Of a stretch of 32,668 nt of DNA, positions 24,002 to 32,668 are shown one piece after another; positions within the stretch are counted from its first letter, which is position 1; every line of letters begins with the position of its first letter. This DNA comes from Planctomycetota bacterium (GTDB lineage: Bacteria; Planctomycetota; Phycisphaerae; WQYP01), in NCBI GenBank assembly GCA_021805985.1, contig JAJZDN010000048.1:1-32668 (forward strand), read 5' to 3'. A model generated the notes under the pieces. The model had not been told where the DNA came from and ran no database searches. It saw nothing but the letters and a program-made list of their open reading frames with translations. The translations under genes and the position numbers were made by a program.

Positions 24002-24033
24002 AATCCGCGTTATCCGCGGTTCAATCCCGTTGT
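24002..24033 (+). repeat. Intergenic repeat family 1, copy C
   Basis: ATCCGCGTTATCCGCGGTTC followed by TCCCGTTGTA matches inverted copy D at 9304-9349 block by block. It lies in the 293-bp gap between carA and the DUF4139-type gene, which otherwise shows no gene. Confidence 0.7.
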
Positions 24034-24186
24034 AATTGCATGTGGATGCTCGCAAGAAGTGATGTCGCAAAAAATGATTGCTCCTTGCGCCCCAGTGGAT
24101 ATACTGAGGCGGTGGAAAATGGCAGTCCTTGAGGTGGCGTGTGGTTGGCAAAGCGCGGATAATTCTGAACTTGTGGAGAACTACTT

Positions 24187-26421
24187 ATGTACCGCGAAGT
24201 TAAATTTATCGGCCTTATTCTGTTTGCGGCCCTGTGCGCATCATGCACGTCCCAGATGGGCATGCCGGGCCAGGCTATGCATGCGCCAACGGGGTCTTCC
24301 GCGGCTCAACCCGCTGGGCTGGCACGCGTGGATTTGTTCAGCCAGGGTGTGGGCGTGTTTCAATATCAGGGAACGGTGCACGGCACACAGACCCAAACAC
24401 TATCCTTGCGCTCCGGGCAGATCAATGACGTGCTGGGCTCGCTGGTATTCCAGGATACCGGCGGCGGCAGTGCCGGCGAGGTGACCTTTCCCGCTGCCAC
24501 GCCGCTAAGTGTCACCTTGCAGAGCTTCCGGCTGGATATCAACAACAATCCATCAAGACGCCAATTGCTGCAACAATTGCGCGGCGTTTCAATTACGCTG
24601 GCGCTAAAAAAGCCGGCCCATTGCAAAGTTACGGGCAGAATTATCGACTTGCTGCACCGGGGATTTTATATGCCCCCCATGCAGCCCGGATCCCCCGTAG
24701 TTCGGTATAACGCCGGCCCGGCGATCATCGGCGGAGCTGGCTGGTATATCAATATCTTTTCGCATAACAAGCTGCAACACATTCCGCTAAACAATGTGCA
24801 ATCTATCCGCATTAACAATCGCCGGTTGCGGGAAAGCCTGAACAAGGCCCTTGATGCCGTGGCTGACCAACCCAGTTCGCACCGACGGCCCATTACACTG
24901 TGGTTTAAGGGGCGTGGTACCCGGCTGGTGCGATTTGCTTACCTGCTGGAAACTCCCTTGTGGCGGATGACGTATCGCCTGATTCTGCCACCGTCGGAAA
25001 AATCCGCCACGCCAAACAAAGCTGTGCTGCAAGGGATGGCCATTGTCGCCAATCAGACGGATATGAACTGGAACAACGTACAACTGGATATCCGCGGTGG
25101 AGAGCCGTTGTCATTTATTAAAAATTTGTATCAACCGCTGTATATGTGGCGGCCCATCGCCCCGGCCCCAGCGGGCACCAGCTTGGTGCCGCAAACATAT
25201 TCTCAGGGCGCAGTCTCTGGTGCGTACAGTGCCCATGCGATGACCATCCAAGGATCCGTAGGCGGAGGTGGAGGCGGAGGCGGAGCCGAATTCGCTTACC
25301 GGCCTGCACAAATGCGGAACTTCAACGCCTTGCGAAGCGCTATGGCACTACCAAAGTCTGCCTTGATAACAGCCGCGCAGAAATCTTTGAATCCGTTACA
25401 GGGGGTCAACGCCATGGCATCGGCCGGGGTGGTGCATCCGGCGTTTGATTATCATGTGAAACACATCACAGTTCCGCGCCAGCAATCAGCCGTCGTGCCC
25501 ATACTGGTAACACCCCTTAGGACCCAAAGGTTTGATTTATTTACTATTGGACAATCCTCCACGCATCCATTTCTGGCGGCCCGCATCACCAATGATACGC
25601 ATAAATTTCTCCCGCCCGGAACGTTGACGGTTTATACCGGATCCATTTTTGAGGGCCAAGCTGAATTAGGTGCCCTGCCCCAGGGCCAGCACCATGTATA
25701 TAGCTATGCTGTGGATCAGTCCCTTACCGTGCGGTTCAAACACTTCTCACAGCACACGTCCCTTATAGCGGCCTCAATAAAGCAGGCGGAACTGAGTTTG
25801 AGAAACCAGATCACCGTAAATAATTTGTACAACGTGCATAACACCGCAGCGCATCAGCGCACTCTTGTGGCAAGAAGTTCCATCCAAAACAATTGGAAGA
25901 TCCTTTTGCCAACGCAGGGTGTGACATTACATAACCAGCAATATCAATACACGCTGAAAATCCCGCCCGCCGGTAAAGCGGTATTGCACATCCGCCAGCG
26001 GCAGAATCAGACACAGATCGTGGATCTGTCAGGCCAGGATATTGCCGGCCTGCGGTCCGTATTACAAACCAAAGGGCTGCCAAAAAACATTGTCGCGGCG
26101 ATCCGGAAAGCCATGACACTCATGAAGGTGGTCCAGCGGCGGCAAAACGTTGTCACCGGCACAGCCGCCCGCATTATGCAAGCACAGAGCGATGAACTGC
26201 GCCTGCGGCAAAACCTGCAGGCCATGAAAAAAGTTTCGCCGGTTTATAATAAAATCGCCACCCAGTTGGCCACGCTCGATACCCACTTGATGACTCTGCA
26301 GCGTCAGCAGCGCATCGAGCAGCAAAGCGTGAACACGGCACAGTTGGCCGTGCAGACTTATTGGTTAAGAACGCACATTCCGTCAACCCCGGCAGTGCCA
26401 GCCAAGGGCCACACGCACTGA
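24187..26421 (+). CDS. DUF4139-type lipoprotein of unknown function
   Basis: The protein has 744 residues with GGAG eight bases before the ATG. The signal is MYREVKFIGLILFAALCASC, with Cys20 as a probable lipidation site, though its -3 residue is atypical. Residues 45-170 (ARVDLFSQGVGVFQYQGTVH and SGQINDVLGSLVFQD) match the N-terminal part of DUF4139 proteins. WRMTYRLIL, LQGMAIVANQTDMNW and LYQPLYMWRP mark the next conserved part. The stretch PFLAARITNDTHKFLPPGTL, then VYTGSIFEGQAELGALPQG, is the DUF4139 beta core. A helical, Gln-rich coiled coil spans about 630-725. A run of eight glycines near residue 360 interrupts the middle. The family is common in planctomycetes and its role is unknown. 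Confidence 0.82.
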   Translation: MYREVKFIGLILFAALCASCTSQMGMPGQAMHAPTGSSAAQPAGLARVDLFSQGVGVFQYQGTVHGTQTQTLSLRSGQINDVLGSLVFQDTGGGSAGEVTFPAATPLSVTLQSFRLDINNNPSRRQLLQQLRGVSITLALKKPAHCKVTGRIIDLLHRGFYMPPMQPGSPVVRYNAGPAIIGGAGWYINIFSHNKLQHIPLNNVQSIRINNRRLRESLNKALDAVADQPSSHRRPITLWFKGRGTRLVRFAYLLETPLWRMTYRLILPPSEKSATPNKAVLQGMAIVANQTDMNWNNVQLDIRGGEPLSFIKNLYQPLYMWRPIAPAPAGTSLVPQTYSQGAVSGAYSAHAMTIQGSVGGGGGGGGAEFAYRPAQMRNFNALRSAMALPKSALITAAQKSLNPLQGVNAMASAGVVHPAFDYHVKHITVPRQQSAVVPILVTPLRTQRFDLFTIGQSSTHPFLAARITNDTHKFLPPGTLTVYTGSIFEGQAELGALPQGQHHVYSYAVDQSLTVRFKHFSQHTSLIAASIKQAELSLRNQITVNNLYNVHNTAAHQRTLVARSSIQNNWKILLPTQGVTLHNQQYQYTLKIPPAGKAVLHIRQRQNQTQIVDLSGQDIAGLRSVLQTKGLPKNIVAAIRKAMTLMKVVQRRQNVVTGTAARIMQAQSDELRLRQNLQAMKKVSPVYNKIATQLATLDTHLMTLQRQQRIEQQSVNTAQLAVQTYWLRTHIPSTPAVPAKGHTH

Positions 26422-26453
26422 TGCCCGAATGTATTGTTACAGGAGGCTTACCC

Positions 26454-26962
26454 ATGCCTGATGACTCAGTGGTGATTATTAACAAATCACTGCCGCGGAT
26501 TGATCTTATGAAGATGTGCTGATCGTGCGGGTTCACGCCAGCAGACTTCTGCCGGAATATCTGCAACGGGAAAAAAATTTATGGTCCAATCGCTATGCCT
26601 CTATTAATGCCTTTGAGCAGCATCTGACGCAGGCGGGCATTTGTGTGTTGAAATTCTTTTTGCATATTTCCCAGGAAGAACAGACCGCACGGCTCATGAA
26701 AAGACAGCAAAGTCCGGACAAGCAGTGGAAATTAAGCGAGGCTGATTTTGCGGAGCGCAAATTCTGGCACGATTACCAAAACGCTTACCAGCAGATGCTG
26801 GCCAACACCGGCACAGTCACAGCCCCGTGGCACATTATCCCCATGGACCATAAATGGGTAGGCCGCGCGTTAATAGCAAGAACCATCATGGAGACCATGG
26901 AAAATATGAAACTAAAAGTCCGCCCCGCGCCAAACCTGGAACTGATCACACGAAAGCTGTAG
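26454..26962 (+). pseudogene. Truncated polyphosphate kinase 2 (PPK2) remnant
   Basis: From 26507 the frame SYEDVLIVRVHASRLLPEY, followed by FLHISQEEQTARL and APWHIIPMDHKWVGRALIAR, matches the C-terminal half of PPK2, which transfers phosphate between polyphosphate and nucleotides. The N-terminal half with its Walker A loop is absent. An ATG at 26454 with a perfect AGGAGG seven bases upstream opens a 22-codon frame, MPDDSVVIINKSLPRID and on, whose VVIINKS resembles PPK2 IFNRS, but it ends at TGA 26522 in a different frame. So there is a 5' deletion and a frameshift. An internal GTG at 26516 could yield a 148-residue fragment, which should lack kinase activity. It lies 32 bp after the DUF4139-type gene. 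Confidence 0.8.
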
Positions 26963-27026
26963 CGCGGCGTTGCCGCTCAATGGGTGATGAATAGAATTTG
27001 TGGGATCCATCCTTACCATAGGCCAC

Positions 27027-27067
27027 GGCGAGGCAGCCTCGCCCGCTAAACTAAGGGTTCCGCCCTT
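27027..27067. terminator. Two hairpins between convergent PPK2 remnant and comM
   Basis: GGCGAGG / CCTCGCC form a perfect 7-bp stem with a 3-base loop (27027-27043), and AAGGG / CCCTT form a second stem (27053-27067). They lie just past the stop of comM on the minus strand and past the PPK2 remnant on the plus strand. No T-run follows, so the termination role is uncertain. Confidence 0.4.
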
Positions 27068-27087
27068 CTAACTCCTGCGGTCTGGTC

Positions 27088-28620
27088 CTAATACTTCCGG
27101 TCCAGCAGGCGGTAGCCGATGGCTTCGGTCACGTGGCTTGGGGTGATTTTTTCTGTGCCTTCGAGATCAGCAATGGTTCGGGCGAGTCGTCGGACTTTAT
27201 CGAATGCTCGGGCGCTTAAGCCCAGTTCTTCCATGGCCTGCTTCATCAATAGCATGCTGGTATCATCCAGGGGGCAGAAATTTTTTAGTTGTTGCGTGTT
27301 CATGCTGGCGTTGGTCACGGTCGAACTGGCGCCGAATCGTTGGGCCTGAATCGCCCGGGCCTTTTCGACATCCTTGCGCATCACCGCAGAGCTGGTGCCG
27401 ACGACTTTGCTGGTCAAATCGCGGTAAGTCACCGCCGGCACTTCCAGATGAATATCAATGCGGTCCAGCAAGGGGCCGGAAAGTTTGCTCATATATTTGT
27501 CCATCGCCTCCAGTTCGGTGGATTTGGCCTTGCGCCGATCGACCGTGCCTTTGCCGCTGGCGGTGGGGTTCATCGCCGCCACAAGCATAAAGCGGGCCGG
27601 GAAGGTGACACTGGCGTGCGCTCGGGCGATGGTAACCGAGCCGGATTCCAGCGGCTGGCGCAGCATTTCCAGGACATGGCGGGAAAATTCCGGCAACTCA
27701 TCGAGGAATAATACGCCGTGATGCGCCAAGGATACCTCACCGGGCCGCGGTATCGTTCCGCCCCCAACCAGCGCCGGAGCGCTGGCCGAATGATGCGGCA
27801 TACGCACGGGCCGCGTGCGCATCAGGCTGCTGCCTTTGGGTAATAAACCACAGGCAGAATAAATACGCGATGTTTCCAAGGCTTCCTGCCGCGTCAATGG
27901 CGGTAATATCGTCGGCAGGCGCTGACATAACATGGTTTTGCCGGCCCCCGGCGGCCCCAGCAGCAACACATTATGCCGGCCCGCGGCCGCAATAATTAGC
28001 GCCCGTTTGGCTATTTCCTGACCGCGCACATCGGCAAAATCAAGCTCGTAAACATCCGGGGAAACCTGCGTGTCAACTTCATCCACCTGCTCAGGCGTAA
28101 GTTCCAAGGCCCCGTTAAGAAATCCCGCCAGGGTGGCCAGAGAATCAATGGCATAGATGTCAATATCCGGCACCACCGCCGCTTCACGCGCGTTGGCCGG
28201 CGGTACCAGCAGGCCGGTATAGCCCCCCGCCGCCGCCAGCATGGCCATGGAGAGCGCCCCCTTAATGGGCCGCACGGAACCGTCCAGGGCTAATTCACCC
28301 GCCACCAGAAATTTTTTGTGGCCATCGGAAGTGATCTGTTTTCCGGCATGAAGAATTCCCAGCGCAATGGGCAGTTCCAGAGCGCTACCTTCTTTTTTGA
28401 TATCCGCCGGGGCCAGGTTCACCAGCAACTGCGTATCGGGAAAACGAAATCCACTGTTAATCATCGCCGTGCGAATGCGATCCAATGCCTCTTTGACGGC
28501 ATTATCCGGCAGGCCCACGAGCAAGGGTTCGCCATATTCCTTGGCGGCAATATTTACTTCAACTTCACATTTGACGGCTTCAATACCCTGCAGCACGAAG
28601 CTATGAACTTTAGCCAGCAT
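27088..28620 (-). CDS. comM: ComM/YifB family AAA+ ATPase (magnesium-chelatase-like)
   Basis: The protein has 510 residues, the usual size. The start at MLAKVHSFVLQGIEA is fixed by the conserved N-terminus and GGGAG seven bases upstream. Residues 1-170 are the Lon-like ChlI domain (VGLPDNAVKEALDRI, IKKEGSALELPIALGIL, VAGELALDGSVRPIKG). The AAA+ core has Walker A GPPGAGKT, Walker B FLDELPEF and a sensor AMNPTASGKG. The C-terminal Mg_chelatase_C region ends TPSHVTEAIGYRLLDRKY. In naturally competent bacteria ComM is a hexameric helicase that promotes branch migration during integration of incoming DNA; in others the role is unclear. A CxxC-type zinc cluster after the sensor, common in the family, is replaced here by RRKAKSTELEA. 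Confidence 0.95.
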   Translation of the reverse strand: MLAKVHSFVLQGIEAVKCEVEVNIAAKEYGEPLLVGLPDNAVKEALDRIRTAMINSGFRFPDTQLLVNLAPADIKKEGSALELPIALGILHAGKQITSDGHKKFLVAGELALDGSVRPIKGALSMAMLAAAGGYTGLLVPPANAREAAVVPDIDIYAIDSLATLAGFLNGALELTPEQVDEVDTQVSPDVYELDFADVRGQEIAKRALIIAAAGRHNVLLLGPPGAGKTMLCQRLPTILPPLTRQEALETSRIYSACGLLPKGSSLMRTRPVRMPHHSASAPALVGGGTIPRPGEVSLAHHGVLFLDELPEFSRHVLEMLRQPLESGSVTIARAHASVTFPARFMLVAAMNPTASGKGTVDRRKAKSTELEAMDKYMSKLSGPLLDRIDIHLEVPAVTYRDLTSKVVGTSSAVMRKDVEKARAIQAQRFGASSTVTNASMNTQQLKNFCPLDDTSMLLMKQAMEELGLSARAFDKVRRLARTIADLEGTEKITPSHVTEAIGYRLLDRKY

Positions 28621-28678
28621 CCAGTTTCTCCCGTTACGAACGGACGCTAAGGTAAGCGGAGCGGCGGGAATTGCCAAG

Positions 28679-28729
28679 CGAGTGGAGACACGAGTGGAGA
28701 AGAGTAGCGAGGAGTGTGTTGCGAGGAGT
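28679..28729 (+). repeat. Short purine-rich direct repeats upstream of comM
   Basis: CGAGTGGAGA occurs at 28679-28688 and 28691-28700, and GCGAGGAGT at 28707-28715 and 28721-28729. The whole 50-base patch is purine-rich on the plus strand. It lies in the 250-bp gap before comM, so it could influence that gene's promoter, but nothing shows this. Confidence 0.6.
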
Positions 28730-28870
28730 TGGGAGCAGCTATACCAGTATTGCATTGTAAATGCGGCAGGCACAGGGATGGGCGGGTGCGTCCGGAATAA
28801 AACTCCAGCGACTGGTTTCCCTTACCTTTGATGTCACGCACCGCGATAACGCAAGTAGTTAATCCGAGCG

Positions 28871-30487
28871 TTAATCCGAGCGGGCTGGGAAGAACTGCGT
28901 GATCTGATCTTGCACGGTGGCAATGCGGGGTTCCAAATCATGTCGAGCAGCGCGTAAATCCGCGAGGGATTCAAGGAAGCCATTGAGCACCGGTTCCAGC
29001 AGTGCAGCGGCTTGGTCGCTTGATGCGGACGCAATCACGTCCCGAAGATTTCCAAAATTGCGGTTTAATCGGTCGATCATGGGCCTGTTCTCAGGCGGTT
29101 GTTTCAACAGACCAATAAGCTCCGCAAGCGGCGCGCCGATTTTGAAAAGTTTTATAGCCGTAGAAAGCTCGGTTGGGTCAACGGGCGCAAACAGGTCGGA
29201 TGTGTTTGCCGGATCGTCGTCGAACAGGAACTCCTCAGAAGGATGATCCAGTTTTTCAGATCCGCTTTCTTTATGCGTATTGTCAGAGCCGGGTGGCCTG
29301 GAAAATTCCGCAAATTGTCGCTGTTCCTGTTCCCATTGCTCATACGTGCGGTGGAATGAAAAGGCAAAATCCTCATCCATGTTGCACCCATCGATGTACC
29401 AGAACACCGGTCCCGGCTGTTCCGCCTGCATCTGACATAGCGGGCAGTCGCAATCGATCATCGCGTCCCGGCCACTAAGCCCTGCGGGCAAGCGTGCCCG
29501 TTCGTCGTGGGTAATCTCACGGGGCGTGCGGCCGTAATATTCAGGGTCGGGTGCATCCATCCATTCTTCGATTATCTCTGCCAACTGCGGAACTATATTG
29601 TGCATGAATGCTTCGGCGGTCGAGGGCCTTTCAGGAATTTTTGCCCCATCTTCGGGTGGCTCGAAGCACCACGCCAGAAGCTCTCGCACCATCTCATAGT
29701 ACATCACCAATTCGCTTAGGCCGAATCCGCTATAGCGAAACGCCGCGGATTGGACATCCAGTCCGCGGGGGCACTTAAGCGTTTGCGACCACTGTTCCTG
29801 CCGGTCATGCATGCAGGAACTCACGTAGTCGTGGTGCTCGAGCATGGCTTCCCGTGGCGAAACGCCACGCAGATCTTCACGTTTGGTAAGCATCCATCGG
29901 ATGTGAATTTGGCGCATCAAATCATAGCGTTTCGCGGACAGCACATCTGGATCATCCATCGCGTTGGTCGCAGTAAATTCTGCCAAGGCGTCATAAGACT
30001 GCCGCGCAACAAATTCCAACAGCGGTTTCCCATAGACTATGGCCCGCACATCCACTGGCGGATAAGTGGACCGCATAGTCCGGCGCTTCACAGCCAGCGA
30101 TTCCCATTCCTCCATGTGATGAGTAAATTTCCAGTTATCCGAGAGGTGGTAGCTGACAGACAATTCTGTAGCACAGTGGCCATCATGATACGAAACGTGC
30201 CCGCAGCGAGACAACGAAGAATAAGTGGATTCACTGGCTACCAGTCTTGCCACAAGATCAATGATGATTATCCCCGCATCGTGCGGCTGATCATCCAGGG
30301 AGGAATTAAAGAACCTGAAACCTCCTGATTCACGTGGCAGCTCGAAGCGTTCCAGTGCCGCTTCGAGCTCCGCTATCGTTTCCGGTTCATCGCATAGTGC
30401 CGCAACCACCCGATCGGCAAAAGCGGCATGGCAGATGCCGGAAATGTCGCCTTTGCCGTCACGGATAACAAGCTTAATCTCACTCAT
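28871..30487 (-). CDS. Soluble protein of unknown function with two GxxPRE motifs and a CxCxxC cluster
   Basis: The protein has 538 residues with GAGGG six bases before the ATG. It has no signal peptide or membrane segment. The N-terminal 130 residues contain GGFRFFNSSLDDQPHDAG and GIIIIDLVARLVASESTYSS. RGVSPREA (207-214) and GRTPREI (319-325) are two copies of the 'G-x-[ST]-PRE' motif seen in several uncharacterised families. The second is followed by DCDCPLCQM (345-353), where Cys346, Cys348 and Cys351 could bind a metal. The region 400-435 is acidic and disordered. The C-terminal 110 residues are helical. It lies between the GH35-like gene and comM. No function can be assigned. Confidence 0.8.
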   Translation of the reverse strand: MSEIKLVIRDGKGDISGICHAAFADRVVAALCDEPETIAELEAALERFELPRESGGFRFFNSSLDDQPHDAGIIIIDLVARLVASESTYSSLSRCGHVSYHDGHCATELSVSYHLSDNWKFTHHMEEWESLAVKRRTMRSTYPPVDVRAIVYGKPLLEFVARQSYDALAEFTATNAMDDPDVLSAKRYDLMRQIHIRWMLTKREDLRGVSPREAMLEHHDYVSSCMHDRQEQWSQTLKCPRGLDVQSAAFRYSGFGLSELVMYYEMVRELLAWCFEPPEDGAKIPERPSTAEAFMHNIVPQLAEIIEEWMDAPDPEYYGRTPREITHDERARLPAGLSGRDAMIDCDCPLCQMQAEQPGPVFWYIDGCNMDEDFAFSFHRTYEQWEQEQRQFAEFSRPPGSDNTHKESGSEKLDHPSEEFLFDDDPANTSDLFAPVDPTELSTAIKLFKIGAPLAELIGLLKQPPENRPMIDRLNRNFGNLRDVIASASSDQAAALLEPVLNGFLESLADLRAARHDLEPRIATVQDQITQFFPARSD

Positions 30488-30593
30488 AATATTCCCTCAA
30501 TTCCAAATTCAGCATTCCCGCATCAGAGCCGCCACCGTTGCGATCCGGAAACGTCTGGGAAGAATATATCCCTCATGCTTAATCTGTCCAAGT

Positions 30594-30617
30594 GGTGCGC
30601 CCCCGGGCTGGCGCACC
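30594..30617 (-). terminator. Strong hairpin after the GH35-like gene
   Basis: GGTGCGCC / GGCGCACC form a perfect 8-bp GC-rich stem with an 8-base loop, 17 bases past the stop codon of the GH35-like gene. No T-run follows on the minus strand, so this may be a 3' stabilising structure or a factor-dependent terminator. Confidence 0.5.
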
Positions 30618-30633
30618 CGGAGGCGCAGGGGGC

Positions 30634-32668
30634 TTAATTCTGCACCAGGGTTGCCCGTATTCGGCTGGCGGCTTGCTCGATGATAATGCGAACTTGTTTC
30701 GGCGAATGTCCCCGTTCATCGAGAATTTCAACGGTATTGCGGCCGGACTTCAGCCAGACAGACGGAACATACAGCCCCACCGGCATACTCTGATCAGGGT
30801 ATAAACCTAAATCATGGCCGTTAACAATGATGTGTCCGCTGGATAAACCCGTGTAGGACACCCGCAGAACGCTGTGGGCGTGGGTGCCGCGCTGCCAATT
30901 GAAATAACCCTTGAAAAAGCGTGGCGGCCCACTTTGCAGAGCCGATCCGGCCACCGGCGTCCAAGCGGTATCAGATTTACCGCGGCCCGACCCATCGTGC
31001 ATTTGCCATGGGGTAATGCGTTTTATGCCATTGGGGGAGAATATCTGTATGGCGGCTGTCCCCATAATCCCGCCGGCACCGGAGTTATTCTGCACCAGCA
31101 CATCCAGATTATTAGCGCCAGATTTGTTCCAGTATTTTTCCAGCGCCACTTGGAATTCCTGACCGAAGCCATAGTGAGTCAAAATTTTATGGCCATTCAC
31201 AAACACGGTGCCGTTATCATCGATATCGGTAAACATCACACGGGCTGCCGCGACATTGCTGATTTTAGGTAATACCAGGTGATACCATGCATAGCCCGAG
31301 CGACCATGGAAATAATCCGTTCCGGTGGAAACGCTCTTCCAGTCCGTGCCAGTGTAATCCGCCTGCTGAATTGTTTTTACATCGGCGGCGAAGTTGTCGG
31401 ACAGAGGCTTAACCCGCCAGGTAAGCAGAGGAATTGTCCTTCGCGGAGCCTGTTCCAGCGTCACATTGCCCCAAATTCCTTTCGCCAGAACTTTATTCAC
31501 TGGGCCTAGATAACTAAAAAGCTTGGTTCTGCCATGTTCGGCGGTAAAAACCGCGATCACGTTGCGACCTTTGCGTAACGTAACCGGAATGCTTCTCGGG
31601 TGCGTTGTAGTAGCGCAATATTTACCATTAACAAAAATGGACGCAAGATTAGAAACATGGTTGAGATTCAGTTGACATAACCCGCCGTGAGGGCTCTCGG
31701 CCGTCGCGCGATACCAGCACCATGGACTGAGAATTCCATCGGCGCCCATGGACAGTGGCTGCGAGACCTTAAGCCAATCCGTTGGCCTGAACGCAATTTG
31801 TGCTGGCGCGGTAAGCGTCGTCTCTTGCCAGTGATGAATCTTCGGGGGTGCCGGAAGTGATGGCGTGGTATTGAGCGCGTTTTTTAACACCATCGGCTCG
31901 GCACCCGAGCCAAACACCAGCGCATCGGCAATGGAATGGCCTACTGGCGTATCGGTGGAAAGTGCCCACTTGCCATGGGCTTTCTTTATCTGTCCGGCAT
32001 ACGCGGGGCCAACAATCACAACTGAACCGGTTTTGGACGAAACAAACCAGGTATGTTTTTCCATGAGTCGATTTTCAATAATAACCCGCAAGATTTTCTT
32101 GCCGACTCTGGCTGTGGCAATGCGTGGTTTCAGGCCGGATGGAAATACCCCACCGACGCCGAAAACATCGCCGTTGCTGTGCCTGATTTGCTGCATGGCT
32201 CCGCCGAGCTGAGCCATCTGCCGGCTAACAAAAGAAATATCCGCACGATGCCCCGGATGGCCATACAGTACAACTGTGGTCATGTTGTTTTCATGTTGCA
32301 CGCCTAAAATACGTGAATAGGATGACACGATCTTCCATGTTTTACCCAAGGTGGCATCCAGCACCACGGGGCGAATTCCTCGGTCGGCAACGCGCAGTTT
32401 GGCGCCATTTTTCATCATGGCGGTCGCGACATCCCGATGAGGGTTATCCAGAAATACGATGGTTCCTGCCGGTGCGGTACGGGCCAACACGCGCACGCCC
32501 CTGGCCATGGATCGGTATTTCTTATCCGTATTGACGCTGTTTTCAAGAATATTGGCGAAGCTGCGGGCAAAATAATTGGCCCGTTTCATGTTGTAATAAA
32601 TAGGACGCAAATCGCCGCCCTGGCCGATGGCGTCGGAAGAGTCGTAACATGCCGCCAATTCATTGTCA
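30634..32668 (-). CDS. C-terminal part of a GH35-like beta-galactosidase, 5' end outside the window
   Basis: The frame stays open to the right edge (…NELAACYDSSDAIGQGG), so the start and the catalytic barrel lie outside. CYDSSDAIGQGGDLRPIYYN resembles the end of the GH35 barrel (the SYDYDAP..E.G region), followed by MKRANYFARSFANIL. Middle beta-sandwich domains span about 60-390. Two galactose-binding-like jelly rolls follow: MFTDIDDNGTVFVNGHKILT and then GHIIVNGHDLGLYPDQSM with VGLYVPSVWLKSGRNTVEIL. By family these enzymes release terminal beta-galactose from glycans, usually outside the cytoplasm. The catalytic Glu residues are not visible, so activity cannot be judged. About 678 residues are present. 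Confidence 0.78.
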   Translation of the reverse strand, partial: DNELAACYDSSDAIGQGGDLRPIYYNMKRANYFARSFANILENSVNTDKKYRSMARGVRVLARTAPAGTIVFLDNPHRDVATAMMKNGAKLRVADRGIRPVVLDATLGKTWKIVSSYSRILGVQHENNMTTVVLYGHPGHRADISFVSRQMAQLGGAMQQIRHSNGDVFGVGGVFPSGLKPRIATARVGKKILRVIIENRLMEKHTWFVSSKTGSVVIVGPAYAGQIKKAHGKWALSTDTPVGHSIADALVFGSGAEPMVLKNALNTTPSLPAPPKIHHWQETTLTAPAQIAFRPTDWLKVSQPLSMGADGILSPWCWYRATAESPHGGLCQLNLNHVSNLASIFVNGKYCATTTHPRSIPVTLRKGRNVIAVFTAEHGRTKLFSYLGPVNKVLAKGIWGNVTLEQAPRRTIPLLTWRVKPLSDNFAADVKTIQQADYTGTDWKSVSTGTDYFHGRSGYAWYHLVLPKISNVAAARVMFTDIDDNGTVFVNGHKILTHYGFGQEFQVALEKYWNKSGANNLDVLVQNNSGAGGIMGTAAIQIFSPNGIKRITPWQMHDGSGRGKSDTAWTPVAGSALQSGPPRFFKGYFNWQRGTHAHSVLRVSYTGLSSGHIIVNGHDLGLYPDQSMPVGLYVPSVWLKSGRNTVEILDERGHSPKQVRIIIEQAASRIRATLVQN

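Overview
This window looks like chromosomal DNA of a planctomycete, most likely class Phycisphaerae. The call is moderate and is inference. It rests on: (i) an excisionase-type helix-turn-helix protein with a low-complexity linker, a DLTRESDNTSLGAELL-type motif and two C-terminal membrane helices; (ii) glycosidases of the GH20 and GH35 types; (iii) a DUF4139-type lipoprotein; (iv) many secreted or lipidated proteins of no known family. Base composition is moderate (mid-50s % GC by eye). Many genes carry Shine-Dalgarno sequences. I saw no tRNA, rRNA, CRISPR array, transposase or phage gene.

Layout. 1-3.7 kb (minus strand): the end of an unknown gene, a PmtA-like methyltransferase, an OmpA/MotB-domain lipoprotein with a clear terminator, the membrane-anchored HTH protein and a small membrane protein. 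3.7-9.1 kb (plus): mutL with an intact endonuclease motif, an AlbA_2/RecG-like regulator containing an in-frame 12-bp tandem repeat, and a GH20-type hexosaminidase. 9.1-10.8 kb: a repeat-rich, gene-poor stretch around one small secreted protein. 10.8-15.2 kb: a secreted protein of unknown function, convergent with lepA, then a phosphotransferase-fold protein that seems to lack its catalytic residues.

15.2-20.2 kb (minus) is the most unusual part. A signal-peptide lipoprotein and three secreted proteins (two of them clear paralogues) lie head to tail. Decayed copies of one coding element (core ALRADAFGSPPSGSYTD) sit directly upstream of each of the three secreted-protein genes, and their frames overlap neighbouring start and stop codons. 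Between two copies, nearly all base differences fall in third codon positions, so the element was once protein-coding under selection.

20.3-32.7 kb: an MsbA-like ABC exporter with a large periplasmic insert, carA with a hairpin-containing leader, the DUF4139 lipoprotein, a 5'-truncated PPK2 remnant, comM/yifB, a novel soluble protein with a CxCxxC cluster, and the C-terminal part of a GH35-like beta-galactosidase that runs off the right edge. Housekeeping genes (mutL, lepA, carA, comM) are scattered singly among lineage-specific envelope genes. Apart from the 15-20 kb run, I see no large functional operon.
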